64,000 bases of DNA. Origin: Actinopolymorpha rutila (GTDB taxonomy: Bacteria; Actinomycetota; Actinomycetes; Propionibacteriales; Actinopolymorphaceae). The position numbers and the translations under genes were made by a program. The stretch is taken from positions 3,410,001 through 3,474,000 of the forward strand of contig NZ_JACBZH010000001.1 of assembly GCF_013407855.1 (NCBI RefSeq), given 5' to 3'. Below the pieces are notes generated by a model. The model made no database searches and was not told the origin of the DNA. It worked only from the letters and a program-made list of their open reading frames with translations. Shown here in pieces: positions 52,699 to 61,884 of this stretch. Position 1 is the first letter of the stretch. Each line of letters starts with the position of its first letter.

Positions 52699-53747
52699 CG
52701 GGACTCCTCCTCGTGGTCGTACGGGTGGACCATCGCCTTGATGGTGTTCTCGTCGCGGGCCAGGGCGGTGAGCGCCTGCTCGGCGCCGTCCAGCCCGAAG
52801 TGGTGGGTGGCCAGCCGGTCGAGGTCGACCTCGCCGCCGGCGGCCAGGGCGATCGCGGTCGGCCAGGTGTTGGCGTACCGGAACGTCCCGGTCACCTCGA
52901 TCTCGAAACTCTGCACGTGCGCCAGCGGCAGCGGGATCTCGTCCCCGCCCATGCCGACCAGCACCACCCGGCCGGCCCGGCGCACCCGCCGGATCGCCTC
53001 GCCGATCGCGGGCGCGAAGCCGGAGCACTCGATCAGCACGTCCGCCTCGACACCGGCGTCGGCGAGGGAGGTCTCGGCGACGTCGACCGTGGTCGCGCCG
53101 AGCGCCCGCGCGGTCTCCAGCCGCTGGGGGAGCACGTCGGTGACCACCACCTCGGCGGCCCCGAACGCGCGCGCGGCCTGCAGCGCGACCAGCCCGATCG
53201 GCCCGGCGCCGGTGACGAGCACCCGGGTGCCCGGGCCGACCCGCGCCTTCTGTGAGCTCCACACCCCGACCGACAGCGGCTCCAGCAGCGCCGCCGCGTC
53301 GTCGGAGAGGGAGTCGGGCACCGGGTGCGCGAACTCCTCGTGCAGGACGACGTACTCACAGAACGCCCCGTCGATCGGCGGGGTGGCGAAGAACCGCATG
53401 TCCGGGCAGAGGTTGTAGCGGCCCGCACGGCACTGCGCGCAGGTGAAACACGGCACGCCCGGCTCCATGGACACCCGCTGCCCGACCTCGTGCCGGGTGG
53501 CGCCGGCGCCGCGCCCCACCACGACCCCGCTCGCCTCGTGCCCCAGCACGAGCGGCGCGCGGACGACGAAGTCGCCGATCCGGCCGTGCTCGTAGTAGTG
53601 GACGTCGGAACCGCAGGTGCCCACCGAGCGCACCTGGATCAGCACCTCGCGCGGCCCCGGCTCGGGCACCGGCCGCTCCTCCACGGCGAGATCCTTCACC
53701 GAACGCAGGACCGCGGCCCGCATGGTCGGGGGAACCGCTTCGCCCAT
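52695..53747 (-). CDS. zinc-dependent medium-chain dehydrogenase (sorbitol/xylitol type)
   Basis: The 350-residue protein resembles L-iditol/xylitol dehydrogenases: VGTCGSDVHYYEHGRIGDFV, LGHEASGVVVG, the Cys cluster CFTCAQCRAGRYNLCPDM and the nucleotide motif VTGAGPIGLVALQAARAFGA. The motif YYEHGRIG is characteristic of polyol dehydrogenases. The ATG at 53747 has GAGGGAG upstream; an in-frame ATG at 53786 is less likely. It is cotranscribed between the permeases and the other dehydrogenase. Confidence 0.92.
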   Translation of the reverse strand: MGEAVPPTMRAAVLRSVKDLAVEERPVPEPGPREVLIQVRSVGTCGSDVHYYEHGRIGDFVVRAPLVLGHEASGVVVGRGAGATRHEVGQRVSMEPGVPCFTCAQCRAGRYNLCPDMRFFATPPIDGAFCEYVVLHEEFAHPVPDSLSDDAAALLEPLSVGVWSSQKARVGPGTRVLVTGAGPIGLVALQAARAFGAAEVVVTDVLPQRLETARALGATTVDVAETSLADAGVEADVLIECSGFAPAIGEAIRRVRRAGRVVLVGMGGDEIPLPLAHVQSFEIEVTGTFRYANTWPTAIALAAGGEVDLDRLATHHFGLDGAEQALTALARDENTIKAMVHPYDHEEESR

Positions 53748-53795
53748 CGTCGTACTCCCTCTCAGTTCCGGCTCGGTCGTCACCATGGTTCCAGC

Positions 53796-54656
53796 TCATT
53801 CTCCGGTGACGGCGCCGAGCGTCAGCCCGGTGACCAGCCACCGGCGGACGGCGAGCCCCGCAAGCATCATCGGGACCACCACGAACGTACCGATCGCGCA
53901 CAGCTGACCCCAGTCGATGCCGGTCTGTGTCACCAACTGGCTCGCCGCGATCGGCAGCGTCTGGGAGTTGGGGCCGCTGAACACCAGCGCGAACGCGTAG
54001 TCGTTCCACGCGAACACCAGGCACAGCACGAACGTCGTCACGAGTCCGGCCTTGGTCAGCGGCAGCACCACCCGCCAGAACGCCTGCCAGCGCGAGCAGC
54101 CCGCGACCAGCGCCGACTCCTCCAGGGAGGGCGGCACGTCGGCGAAGAACGCGCTCATCAACCAGATCGCGAACGGCAGGTCGAAGGTGAGGTATGCCAG
54201 CACCAGCCCGAACACCGAGTCGATCAGGTTCAACTGCCGGAAGATCAGGAACAGCGGGAGCACCACGGCCGCGATCGGCGCCATCCGGGTGGAGATGATC
54301 CAGAACGACAGGTGCCGGCGGCCGCGCATCCGGGTGCGGGACAGGCCATACCCGGCGAGGGCGCCGAGCGCCACGGCGAGCACGGCAGACGCGCCGCCGG
54401 CGAGGATGCTGTGCACGAGATAGGGCGTGAGGTCGTTGGCGCCGGAGAACAGGTTGCGGTAGTTGTCCAGCGTGGGCGCGAAGAAGAACTTCGGCGTACC
54501 CGAGGTCACGTCCGCCTTGGACTTCAGCGACGACGACAACATCCACACCAGCGGGACGAGGGTCCACACCAGGCCGACGGCGAGCAGCACCCAGGCGAGC
54601 GTGCGGGAGCTCTTCGTGCCCCGCTCCAGCGGGCTGGCGGGGGCGGTGGCGCTCAT
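53796..54656 (-). CDS. sugar ABC transporter permease, MalG type
   Basis: The 286-residue inner-membrane subunit has six hydrophobic segments and the EAA motif ESALVAGCSRWQAFWRVVLP, which contacts the ATPase. It begins with WVLLAVGLVWTLVPLVWMLS. The ATG overlaps the stop of the preceding permease gene (ATGA). Carbohydrate uptake family 1 permeases of this type pair with the MalF-type partner upstream. Confidence 0.95.
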   Translation of the reverse strand: MSATAPASPLERGTKSSRTLAWVLLAVGLVWTLVPLVWMLSSSLKSKADVTSGTPKFFFAPTLDNYRNLFSGANDLTPYLVHSILAGGASAVLAVALGALAGYGLSRTRMRGRRHLSFWIISTRMAPIAAVVLPLFLIFRQLNLIDSVFGLVLAYLTFDLPFAIWLMSAFFADVPPSLEESALVAGCSRWQAFWRVVLPLTKAGLVTTFVLCLVFAWNDYAFALVFSGPNSQTLPIAASQLVTQTGIDWGQLCAIGTFVVVPMMLAGLAVRRWLVTGLTLGAVTGE

Positions 54657-55576
54657 CGGGTGAGTCCCTTCTGGTCGAGGAGCCGGACGAAGATCCGGGC
54701 GATCGCGATCGAGACCGCGAGCATCACCAGGCCGATCGTCGCGGCGTACCCGAGGTCGAAGAACCGGAACGCCGTTTCGTACAGCCGCACCGGCACCGTC
54801 TTGGTGGCGTCGGCCGGGCCGCCGTTGGTGGTGACCCAGATGATGTCGAAGTAGCGGATGGCGTCCATCGACCGGATCAGCAGCGCCACCAGCAACACGT
54901 TGGAGATGGACGGCAGCACGATGTGGCGCAGCGACTGCACGCCGCTCGCCCCGTCGATCGCGGCCGCCTCGCGCACCGACAGCGGCACCGAGGACAGCCC
55001 GGCCAGGGTGATCAGCGCGATCAGCGGCGTCCACTCCCACACGTCCATCGCCACCACGGCGGCGAACGCGGAGTACTTCCCGCCCAGGATGTCGCCGGTG
55101 TAGCCGGCGCCGCGCAGCAGCCAGGCGTACAGGCCGAACGTGGAGTCGGTGAGGAATCTGCCGAGCAGGCCGACGACGACCGGCGCCACGAACATCGGCA
55201 GCAGAAGGAGGCTGAGAACGAGGTTGCGGCCGCGCACCACCCGCCACAGGCACAGTGCGAGCACCACCCCGCCGACCATCTCCAGGCCGACGGTGAGGAC
55301 GAAGAACGCGGCGGTACGCAGCCAGTTGGCGGCCATGTCGAGGTCGGTGAAGAACCGCACCCAGTTGTCGAAGCCGACCCAGCTGGTGGCGACCCCGCCG
55401 AGCAGGCGCACCTGGGAGAAGTTCATCCAGATGATCGCGAGGAACGGCACGATCGACAGGGCGGCCAGCAGGATGACGCCGGGCGCCATCAGCCGTCCCT
55501 CGAACGCAAGCCGGGGTTGACGCCGGCCGGTGCGCTGGGCGCCGCTCTCGGAGACGCCGGTGAGGGTGTCGCTCAT
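54653..55576 (-). CDS. sugar ABC transporter permease, MalF type
   Basis: The 307-residue permease has six hydrophobic segments (for example LMAPGVILLAALSIVPFLAI) and the EAA loop VREAAAIDGASGVQSLRHIV. A conserved segment TVPVRLYETAFRFFDLGYAA precedes the last helix. It lies 1 nt after the binding-protein stop and overlaps the second permease. The substrate is set by the binding protein. Confidence 0.95.
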   Translation of the reverse strand: MSDTLTGVSESGAQRTGRRQPRLAFEGRLMAPGVILLAALSIVPFLAIIWMNFSQVRLLGGVATSWVGFDNWVRFFTDLDMAANWLRTAAFFVLTVGLEMVGGVVLALCLWRVVRGRNLVLSLLLLPMFVAPVVVGLLGRFLTDSTFGLYAWLLRGAGYTGDILGGKYSAFAAVVAMDVWEWTPLIALITLAGLSSVPLSVREAAAIDGASGVQSLRHIVLPSISNVLLVALLIRSMDAIRYFDIIWVTTNGGPADATKTVPVRLYETAFRFFDLGYAATIGLVMLAVSIAIARIFVRLLDQKGLTR

Positions 55577-55577
55577 C

Positions 55578-57074
55578 TCAGCTCACCCACCCTCGGGCCA
55601 CGATGCGGTCGATCCGGTCGGCGGTGTCGCGCATCGCCTGCGCCGGCCCGGCGTCGCCGAGCAGCATGCGCGACAGCTGGGTGTAGATGGCGGTGTCGCA
55701 TTCGTTCCACATCGGGATCTTCGGCCGCAGGCCGATGTTGGCCGGTTTCCACGCCTCGTTGACGGCGTTCGCGGTGAGCATGTTGGGCATCGCCGACGGC
55801 CTCTTCTCCGCCTTGCGTACTTCCGGCAGTTCGTAGACCGAGGTGCGGGTGGGGGTCCCGCCGCCGGCCTTGCTCTTGAGGTTGGCGAGCTGGGTGCGCG
55901 GCGCGGTCGCCCACACCGCGAACAGCCACGCTGCCCGGCGTTCGTTGGGCAGGGTGTTGGCGCTGATGCCGATGCCGGTGCCGCCGTAGTGGCTGGCCGA
56001 ACGGGCCGGCCCCTTCGGCAGCCTGGCGTAGCCGACCTTGCCCGGCATGGTGGCCTCGTTGCTGGCGGCGAACTCGTGCCAGTTGGGGCACATCGCGATC
56101 CGGCCGGCACGGAAGGCCGCGCCGACGCCGTCCCAGTCCCAGGTGCGCGACGCCGGGTCGGCCGAGGCCAGCAGCCGGTTGTAGAACGCGGCCGCCTCCG
56201 CCGCCTCGTCACTGCCCAGCCGGCACCTGCCGGGGTCGGTGGTGCCCAGGCTGCCGACCGCCTTGCCGTTGTCGAAGTAGTCGCCGCCGTAGGACCACAA
56301 CACGTTGGAGAAGTCGCACATCAGCGAGTCGTGCTGCTTGGCCTGGTGGCCGGTGCCGTACGGGATGTCGTCGGTCTTGTCGTTGAACCATTTCGCGATC
56401 GCGGCGTACTGGTTCCACGTGGTGTTCGAACTCGGCGTGGGGTCGAAGCCCAGGTCGTTCGACATCGCGTCGTGGTGCTTGTCGAACAGGTCCTTGCGGT
56501 AGTGCCAGATCATCGTCGGGCAGTCGTAGGGCAGGGCGAAGACCTTGTGGTCGTTCTGGAACTTGCCCGCCGCCTCCAGCTGGGTGGGGATGAAGTCGCC
56601 GAACCCGCCGCTCAGATGAGGCACCGAGGAGTCCGCGGCCAGCTCGCGCAGGTCGACCAGGCCCTTGGAGTACGGCGCGAGCACCTGGTAGGGGTCGGCG
56701 TAGATGACCTGGTACTGCGACTGGCCCGAGGCCAGGTCGAGGGCGACCTTCTGCACCAGAGCGGTCAGCTCCAGGGTCACGATGTTGACCCGGATGCCGG
56801 TGAGCTCGGCGAACGGCGCGAGGTTGGCGGCGATGGCCGCGGTGGGCGCGGTGTTCTCGGAGATGAAGTTCAGCGTGGTCCCGGCGAACTGCCGCCACGG
56901 ATCGCTCGTGGAGGCCCGGGCGACGTCCTTGGGTGAGGAGCAGCCGGACAGTGCGGCTCCGGTGAGGCCGGCCCCGGCCGCGCCGGCGAGGCCACGGAGC
57001 AGGGTGCGGCGGGTGGTGGTGCCGGCGGCAGGTGGGGGTAGGGGTGGGGTGGCTCTGTGGGTGGCTCCGCTCAT
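55578..57074 (-). CDS. Tat-exported sugar-binding lipoprotein, family 1
   Basis: This 498-residue receptor belongs to a carbohydrate importer. The N-terminus has a twin-arginine signal (TTRRTLLRGLAG) followed by a lipobox (ALSGCSS), so it is probably exported folded and then lipidated. The mature part has the SBP_bac_1 pattern (TTLNFISENTAPTAAIAANL, YQVIYADPYQVLAPYSKGLV, GRIAMCPNWHEF). The ATG at 57074 has CGGAGG 8 nt upstream. It is the first gene of the operon with two permeases and two dehydrogenases. No ATPase gene is present, as is common where a shared MsiK is used. Confidence 0.94.
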   Translation of the reverse strand: MSGATHRATPPLPPPAAGTTTRRTLLRGLAGAAGAGLTGAALSGCSSPKDVARASTSDPWRQFAGTTLNFISENTAPTAAIAANLAPFAELTGIRVNIVTLELTALVQKVALDLASGQSQYQVIYADPYQVLAPYSKGLVDLRELAADSSVPHLSGGFGDFIPTQLEAAGKFQNDHKVFALPYDCPTMIWHYRKDLFDKHHDAMSNDLGFDPTPSSNTTWNQYAAIAKWFNDKTDDIPYGTGHQAKQHDSLMCDFSNVLWSYGGDYFDNGKAVGSLGTTDPGRCRLGSDEAAEAAAFYNRLLASADPASRTWDWDGVGAAFRAGRIAMCPNWHEFAASNEATMPGKVGYARLPKGPARSASHYGGTGIGISANTLPNERRAAWLFAVWATAPRTQLANLKSKAGGGTPTRTSVYELPEVRKAEKRPSAMPNMLTANAVNEAWKPANIGLRPKIPMWNECDTAIYTQLSRMLLGDAGPAQAMRDTADRIDRIVARGWVS

Positions 57075-57282
57075 GTCCGAACCTCCGTAGTGCGGGCAGC
57101 TCACCGACCATCCACCCGGTTCGGACCAGAGTCAAGCGACAACACACACAACCGCAGGAATCCGGACTCAAACCAACATGCGGGCGCCCTTGTGCAGGCT
57201 GCCGCGTTTGCGGCATGCTCGGCGCGTGATGGTCGAGGCGGACAACCGACCGGACAGACTCGGGCTCGGTCGGACAGCCGGG

Positions 57283-58044
57283 ATGTACGCCGAGGAGCGC
57301 CAGCTGGAGATCCTCACCCGTGCCCGGGCCGACGGGCGGGTCGAGGTGGCCGGGCTGGCCGACGCGCTGGATGTCACCCAGGAGACCGTGCGGCGCGACC
57401 TCACCGTGCTCGAACGCCAGGGCCTGCTCAGACGAGTGCACGGCGGCGCGATCCCGGTGGAGCGACTCGGCTACGAACCCCGGCTCGCCACCCGCCGCGA
57501 ACAGCAGCGCGAGGAGAAGACGCGGATCGCCCGGGCGGCACTGGACCAGCTCCCCGCCGAGGGCGCGGTGCTCCTCGACAGCGGCTCCACTCCGGAGGCG
57601 CTGGCCCGCCTGCTGCCCACCGACCGAGAGCTCACGGTGGTGACCAACTCGCTGCCGATCGCCACGTTGCTCGCCGATCGGCCGCAGCTGTCCGTGTGGA
57701 GCCTCGGCGGCCTGGTACGCGGGCGCACCTACGCAACCGTCGACGACTGGGCCCGACGGCAACTGGAGGAGTTGTCGGTGGAGGTGGCGTTCCTCGGCAC
57801 CAACGCGGTGACCGCCGGCCACGGGCTCAGCACGCCGCTGCCGACCGAGGCGGCGGTGAAGGCCGCGATGGTCGCGGCGGGCAAGCGCCGGGTGCTGCTC
57901 GCCGACCACTCGAAGTTCGGCCGGACCAGCTTCTGCCGGTTCGCGGACCTGGCGGACTTCGACGTGGTGGTCACCGGCACCGAGCTCGGCGAGGCCGAGG
58001 CCGCCGAGGTCGAGGCGTCCGGCCCCACCGTGGTGCGGGCGTGA
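57283..58044 (+). CDS. DeoR-family transcriptional regulator
   Basis: The 253-residue repressor has the DeoR helix-turn-helix at its start (MYAEERQLEILTRARADGRV, TQETVRRDLTVLERQGLLRR, VHGGAIPV). A DeoRC sugar-phosphate-binding domain follows, with LDSGSTPEALARLLP, TVVTNSLPIA, VAFLGTNAVTAGHGLSTPLP and VLLADHSKFGRTSF. The start at 57283 is chosen by family alignment; an ATG at 57229 would add 18 residues. It is divergent from the sugar-uptake operon and coupled to the kinase gene, so it probably controls both, with a sugar phosphate as effector. Confidence 0.93.
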   Translation: MYAEERQLEILTRARADGRVEVAGLADALDVTQETVRRDLTVLERQGLLRRVHGGAIPVERLGYEPRLATRREQQREEKTRIARAALDQLPAEGAVLLDSGSTPEALARLLPTDRELTVVTNSLPIATLLADRPQLSVWSLGGLVRGRTYATVDDWARRQLEELSVEVAFLGTNAVTAGHGLSTPLPTEAAVKAAMVAAGKRRVLLADHSKFGRTSFCRFADLADFDVVVTGTELGEAEAAEVEASGPTVVRA

Positions 58045-58958
58045 GTGCCGTGATCCTCACCGTGACCCCGAACCCGAGCGTGGACCGCACCCTGGACGTC
58101 GCCTCCCTGGTCGCCGGCGCGGTCAACCGCGCGAATGGCGCGCACGTCGAGCCCAGCGGCAAGGGCGTCAACGTCACCCGGGCGCTGGCAGCCAACGGCG
58201 TCCGGTCGCGTGCCGTGCTGCCGATCGGCGGCGCCGAGGGCGACCAGTTGCGCCGGCTGCTGGAGGAGGAGTCGGTGTCGTACGTCGCTGTGCCGGTGAC
58301 CGAGCCGGTGCGGGTCAACATCTCCCTGCGTACCCCCGACGGTGTCGTCACCAAGGTCAACGAGCCCGGTCCCATCCTCAGCTGGGGCGAGGCCGACGCG
58401 CTCGCGGAGGCCGTGCTCGCCCACCTCGGCCACGGCGACTGGGTGGTCGGTGCGGGAACGCTGCCGCGCGGGGTCTCCGACGACTTCTACGCCGACCTCG
58501 CCGAGCGGGTACGCCTGGCCGGCGGGCGCTTCGCGCTGGACTCCAGCGGCGCGGCGCTGCGGAAGGGACTGGCCGGGCGGCCGGCGCTGGTCAAGCCCAA
58601 CCTGGACGAGCTCGCCGAACTCACCGGCGGCACCCTGCCCACCCTCGACGACGTGCTCACCGCCGCGGCGAAGGTACGACGGACCACCGGTACCGACGTC
58701 CTGGTGAGCCTGGGCGAGGAGGGTGCGGTGCTGGTCGGGGACGGTCCGCCGCTGCACGCCCGGGTGGGCAAACCCGTTCGGGTCGCCAGCACCGTCGGAG
58801 CGGGGGACAACCTGCTGGCCGGCTTCCTCGCGGTGAACGGCCCGCCCGCCCACCGGCTGCGCGAGGCGGTGGCGTGGGGCACCGCGGCGGTACGCAGCCC
58901 ACGCAGCCTGGCCGGCGCGGTCACCGACGACGACCGCGCGGTGGTCGTACTCGCGTGA
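58041..58958 (+). CDS. PfkB-family hexose kinase (1-phosphofructokinase type)
   Basis: The 305-residue kinase begins VILTVTPNPSVDRTLDV and has EPSGKGVNVTRALAANG, VKPNLDELAELTG and the catalytic anion-hole motif VASTVGAGDNLLAGF. These are the marks of 1-phosphofructokinase and tagatose-6-phosphate kinase. The GTG start overlaps the DeoR stop as GTGA. It probably converts a sugar phosphate formed by the nearby FGGY kinase or by a PTS to the bisphosphate. Fructose 1-phosphate or tagatose 6-phosphate are the likely substrates. Confidence 0.92.
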   Translation: MSAVILTVTPNPSVDRTLDVASLVAGAVNRANGAHVEPSGKGVNVTRALAANGVRSRAVLPIGGAEGDQLRRLLEEESVSYVAVPVTEPVRVNISLRTPDGVVTKVNEPGPILSWGEADALAEAVLAHLGHGDWVVGAGTLPRGVSDDFYADLAERVRLAGGRFALDSSGAALRKGLAGRPALVKPNLDELAELTGGTLPTLDDVLTAAAKVRRTTGTDVLVSLGEEGAVLVGDGPPLHARVGKPVRVASTVGAGDNLLAGFLAVNGPPAHRLREAVAWGTAAVRSPRSLAGAVTDDDRAVVVLA

Positions 58959-59005
58959 TCACGGGTGAGCACGGCCGGCCGACGGTGGTCGGGTAGGTTC
59001 CGGGC

Positions 59006-60049
59006 GTGCGCACACTCGTGATCGGCGACCACTACATTCCCGCGTCCGCCTACGTCGAGGCCCTCGCGGCCGTCGACCTGGACCCCGCCGGAGTCCGTAC
59101 CGTCGACTGGGCCGGCGGCAAGGCCGACCAGCACGCCGCCCAGCAGCGGATGGAGAAGGAGGGCCCCGGCGTCGTACCCGTGCCCGCCGAGATCGCCGGC
59201 GCCGTGGGTGACGCGCAGGCGCTGGCGCTGCACTTCGCGCCGGTACCCGCCGCGGTGCTGGACGCCGGCCCCGACCTGCGCGCGGTCGTGGTGGCCCGGG
59301 CCGGACTGGAGAACGTCGACATCGAGGCGGCCACCGCCCGCGGGATCGCGGTGGTGCCGGTCGCCGGCCGCAACGCCTCCGGGGTGGCCGAACTCGCCAT
59401 CGGCCTGATGATCAGCGAGGGCCGCAGCGTGGCCCGCGCCGACGCGTCGGTCAAGGCCGGCAAGTGGCGCAAGGACTTCGGCGGACCGGGCACCGAGATC
59501 GGCGGCAGCACCGTCGGCCTGGTGGGGTTCGGGCACGTGGGCCGGGAGCTGGCCAGGCGGCTGCAGGGCTTCGGCGTACGGCTGCTGGTCGCCGACCCCT
59601 ACGTTCCCGACGACGTGCTCGCCGCCCACGACGCGACCCGGGTCGACCTGGACACGGTGTTCGCCGAGTCCGACTTCGTGCACGTGCTGGCCCGGCTGAC
59701 CCCGGAGACCGAGCGGTTCGTCGGCGCCGCGCAGTTCGCCCAGATGAAACCCACCGCGTACTTCGTCAACACCTCCCGCGCCCGCCTGGTCGACCACGAC
59801 GCGTTGTACGACGCGCTGGCCGGGCGCCGGATCGCCGGCGCCGGCCTGGACGTGTTCGACAGCGAGCCGCTACCGCCCGACAGCCCCTGGCGTTCCCTGG
59901 ACAACGTCACGCTCACCACGCACTTCGGCGGGGAGACCCACACCACCAACACCCGCTCGGCCCGGCTGGTGGCCGACGCGATCGCCGAACTCCACCGCAC
60001 CGGGCAGGTGGCGTCGGCGGTGAACGCGGCCGCGCTCGGCTGGGCCTGA
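59006..60049 (+). CDS. D-isomer-specific 2-hydroxyacid dehydrogenase
   Basis: The 347-residue NAD-dependent enzyme has a catalytic-domain core and a nucleotide fold VGLVGFGHVGRELARRLQGF. The Arg-Glu-His set is partly visible (VNTSRARLVDHDAL, GAGLDVFDSEPLPPDSPW, LTTHFGGETHTTN). The usual Arg in the N-R-G-x-x-x-D motif is in NTSRARLVD. The GTG at 59006 may be a leaderless start, because TAGGTT at 58994-58999 sits at the -10 distance from it. It lies in a carbohydrate operon between two kinase genes. Confidence 0.9.
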   Translation: MRTLVIGDHYIPASAYVEALAAVDLDPAGVRTVDWAGGKADQHAAQQRMEKEGPGVVPVPAEIAGAVGDAQALALHFAPVPAAVLDAGPDLRAVVVARAGLENVDIEAATARGIAVVPVAGRNASGVAELAIGLMISEGRSVARADASVKAGKWRKDFGGPGTEIGGSTVGLVGFGHVGRELARRLQGFGVRLLVADPYVPDDVLAAHDATRVDLDTVFAESDFVHVLARLTPETERFVGAAQFAQMKPTAYFVNTSRARLVDHDALYDALAGRRIAGAGLDVFDSEPLPPDSPWRSLDNVTLTTHFGGETHTTNTRSARLVADAIAELHRTGQVASAVNAAALGWA

Positions 60050-60054
60050 CCCGC

Positions 60055-61575
60055 ATGGCCGCGACGAGGGCCGGGGGAGCCGACCTGCTGCTCGGGGTGG
60101 ACGCCGGGCAGACCGTCACCAAGGCGTGCGTCTTCGACCGCGAGGGACGCGAGCTCGGCGCCGGCAGTGCCCGGGTGCAGGTGCGCAGCCCGCGGCCGAA
60201 CTGGGTCGAACGCGACCTGGACGAGGTGTGGGCCGCGACCGTCGCCGCGATCCGCGCGGCACTGACCGCCGCCGGGGTGAACGGTGCCCGCGTGGGCGCG
60301 GTCGGCATCGTCGGCCACAACGACGGGCTGTACCTCCTCGACGAGGCGGGCCGTCCGGTGCGCCCGGCGGTCACCGCGATGGACACCCGCGCACACGACG
60401 TGCTGCGGGACTGGCGCGCCGGCCCGGTGTGGGGCCGCGCTTTGGATCTGACCGGGCAGGTGCCGTACGCGGGCTCGCCGTCCACGCTGCTGGCGTGGTT
60501 CGCCCGGCACGACCCGGAGGTACTCGACCGCACCCGCTGGGTGCTGTTCTGCAAGGACTGGTTGCGCTATCGCCTCACCGGTGCGATCGCCACCGACCCC
60601 AGCGAGGCCAGCTGCGCGTTCACCTCCGTGCATACCCAGGACTACGCGCCGCAGGCACTCGACCTGTACGGGTTGGGCGGGCTGACCGACCGGTTGCCGC
60701 CGCTGCTGCCCAGCGCCGCGGTCGCGGGGGAGGTGAACGCCGCCGGGGCGGATGCCACCGGCCTGGCCGCCGGCACGCCGGTGGTCACCGGCGCGCACGA
60801 CGTGGACGGTACGGCGGTGGGGCTGGGCGCGGTCGAACCCGGCCTGCTCAGCCTGGTGGCCGGCACGTTCAGCATCAACCAGGTGGTCAGCACCGACGTC
60901 GTGGTGGACGAACGCTGGCAGGCACGTACGTTCGTCGAGCCGGGACGCTGGCTGGCGATGTCCACCTCCGCGTCGTCGGCCACCAACCTGGACTGGTGGC
61001 GCACCGCGTTCGGCGTGCCCGGGACCGACGAGGGGTACGCCACGCTGGAACGCGAGGCCGCCGGCGCGCTGTCCGGTCCGAGCCAGCTCGTCTACCACCC
61101 GTTCCTGTACGGGTCGCCGTACGGCGAGACCGCCAGCGCGGCGTTCCTCGGCCTGCGCGGCTGGCACACGCGCGGCGACCTCGTCCGCGGCCTGCTGGAG
61201 GGCGTGGTGCTCGGCCACCGGGTGCACGTGGACGCACTGCGGGAACGCTTCGCGCTGGCCGACGTCGCCCGGCTGTCCGGCGGCGCGGCGCGCAGCGCGG
61301 TGTGGTCGCAGATGTTCGCCGACGCCCTGGACACCGAGATCGAGGTCGCGGCGGGTACGGAGCTGGGTGCGCGGGGCGCGGCGCTGCTGGCGGCACTCGG
61401 CGTCGGGTGGTACCCCTCGCTGGCCGAGACCGCGCAGACCGTACGGATCGTGCGCCGGCACGTGCCCGATCCCACTCGGCGAGCAGTGCTCGACGACGCC
61501 TACGGCCGGTTCGTCGCCGTCGCGCAGGCACTCGGCCCCTGGTGGGACGACCACCACGCCGCAAGCGGCGGTTGA
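60055..61575 (+). CDS. FGGY-family carbohydrate kinase
   Basis: The 506-residue kinase has the N-terminal phosphate loop LLLGVDAGQTVTKACVFDRE and central GHNDGLYLLDEAGRPVRPAV. The FGGY signatures are VVTGAHDVDGTAVGLGAV and LSGGAARSAVWSQMFADAL. It is closest in style to xylulokinase/erythritol-kinase-like enzymes. The ATG at 60055 is 5 nt after the dehydrogenase stop. It probably phosphorylates the keto-sugar made by the polyol dehydrogenases of the divergent operon. Confidence 0.93.
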   Translation: MAATRAGGADLLLGVDAGQTVTKACVFDREGRELGAGSARVQVRSPRPNWVERDLDEVWAATVAAIRAALTAAGVNGARVGAVGIVGHNDGLYLLDEAGRPVRPAVTAMDTRAHDVLRDWRAGPVWGRALDLTGQVPYAGSPSTLLAWFARHDPEVLDRTRWVLFCKDWLRYRLTGAIATDPSEASCAFTSVHTQDYAPQALDLYGLGGLTDRLPPLLPSAAVAGEVNAAGADATGLAAGTPVVTGAHDVDGTAVGLGAVEPGLLSLVAGTFSINQVVSTDVVVDERWQARTFVEPGRWLAMSTSASSATNLDWWRTAFGVPGTDEGYATLEREAAGALSGPSQLVYHPFLYGSPYGETASAAFLGLRGWHTRGDLVRGLLEGVVLGHRVHVDALRERFALADVARLSGGAARSAVWSQMFADALDTEIEVAAGTELGARGAALLAALGVGWYPSLAETAQTVRIVRRHVPDPTRRAVLDDAYGRFVAVAQALGPWWDDHHAASGG

Positions 61576-61620
61576 CAGCGCACGGCTGACCGAGCGGGAC
61601 CGGTCGGTGAAACCGCCCGT

Positions 61621-61884
61621 TACGATGTGGACTGCCTGGGTTAGGGTCCCGGGCAGGAAGCGACCCCTTCGAGGAGCTGCGAACATGCCCGGTCGTTCGG
61701 GCACGCGTTGACGTCGTAGGCCGCACGCCATGCGCTGGGTGGCGAGGAACCTCGTCGCCCGACCATGCCGGCCAGTCAGCGCGTGCCGCCCCTGACGTGC
61801 GGCACAGCGAATCCTCCGCTGCCCGAAACCACCGGTGCGCACCACCGGACATCGGGCTGCCTTCCGAACCGAGGGGTTTCACCC
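61621..61884 (+). promoter_or_regulatory. structured leader of the MFS exporter gene
   Basis: TACGAT at 61621-61626 can be the -10 element. The following leader can form GCCCG-6nt-CGGGC (61687-61702), a long stem around GGCGAGG-AA-CCTCG (61741-61755), and GTGCCGC-9nt-GCGGCAC (61783-61805). A short ORF lies across the first hairpin. Serial hairpins plus a short ORF in front of an exporter suggest attenuation. Confidence 0.45.
61685..61711 (+). CDS. possible leader peptide of the MFS exporter
   Basis: GAGGAG 8 nt upstream serves an ATG that opens MPGRSGTR and then TGA. The reading frame can also start at an ATG at 61625, giving 28 residues. The coding sequence overlaps the hairpin at 61687-61702, so a ribosome on it would change leader folding. 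No homology evidence is available. Confidence 0.35.
   Translation: MPGRSGTR

Noticed and set aside
61576..61760. Signal recognition particle RNA or other structured RNA gene
   Set aside because: The GGAAG-like stretch lacks the conserved SRP loop context; hairpins and the ribosome site fit a leader better.
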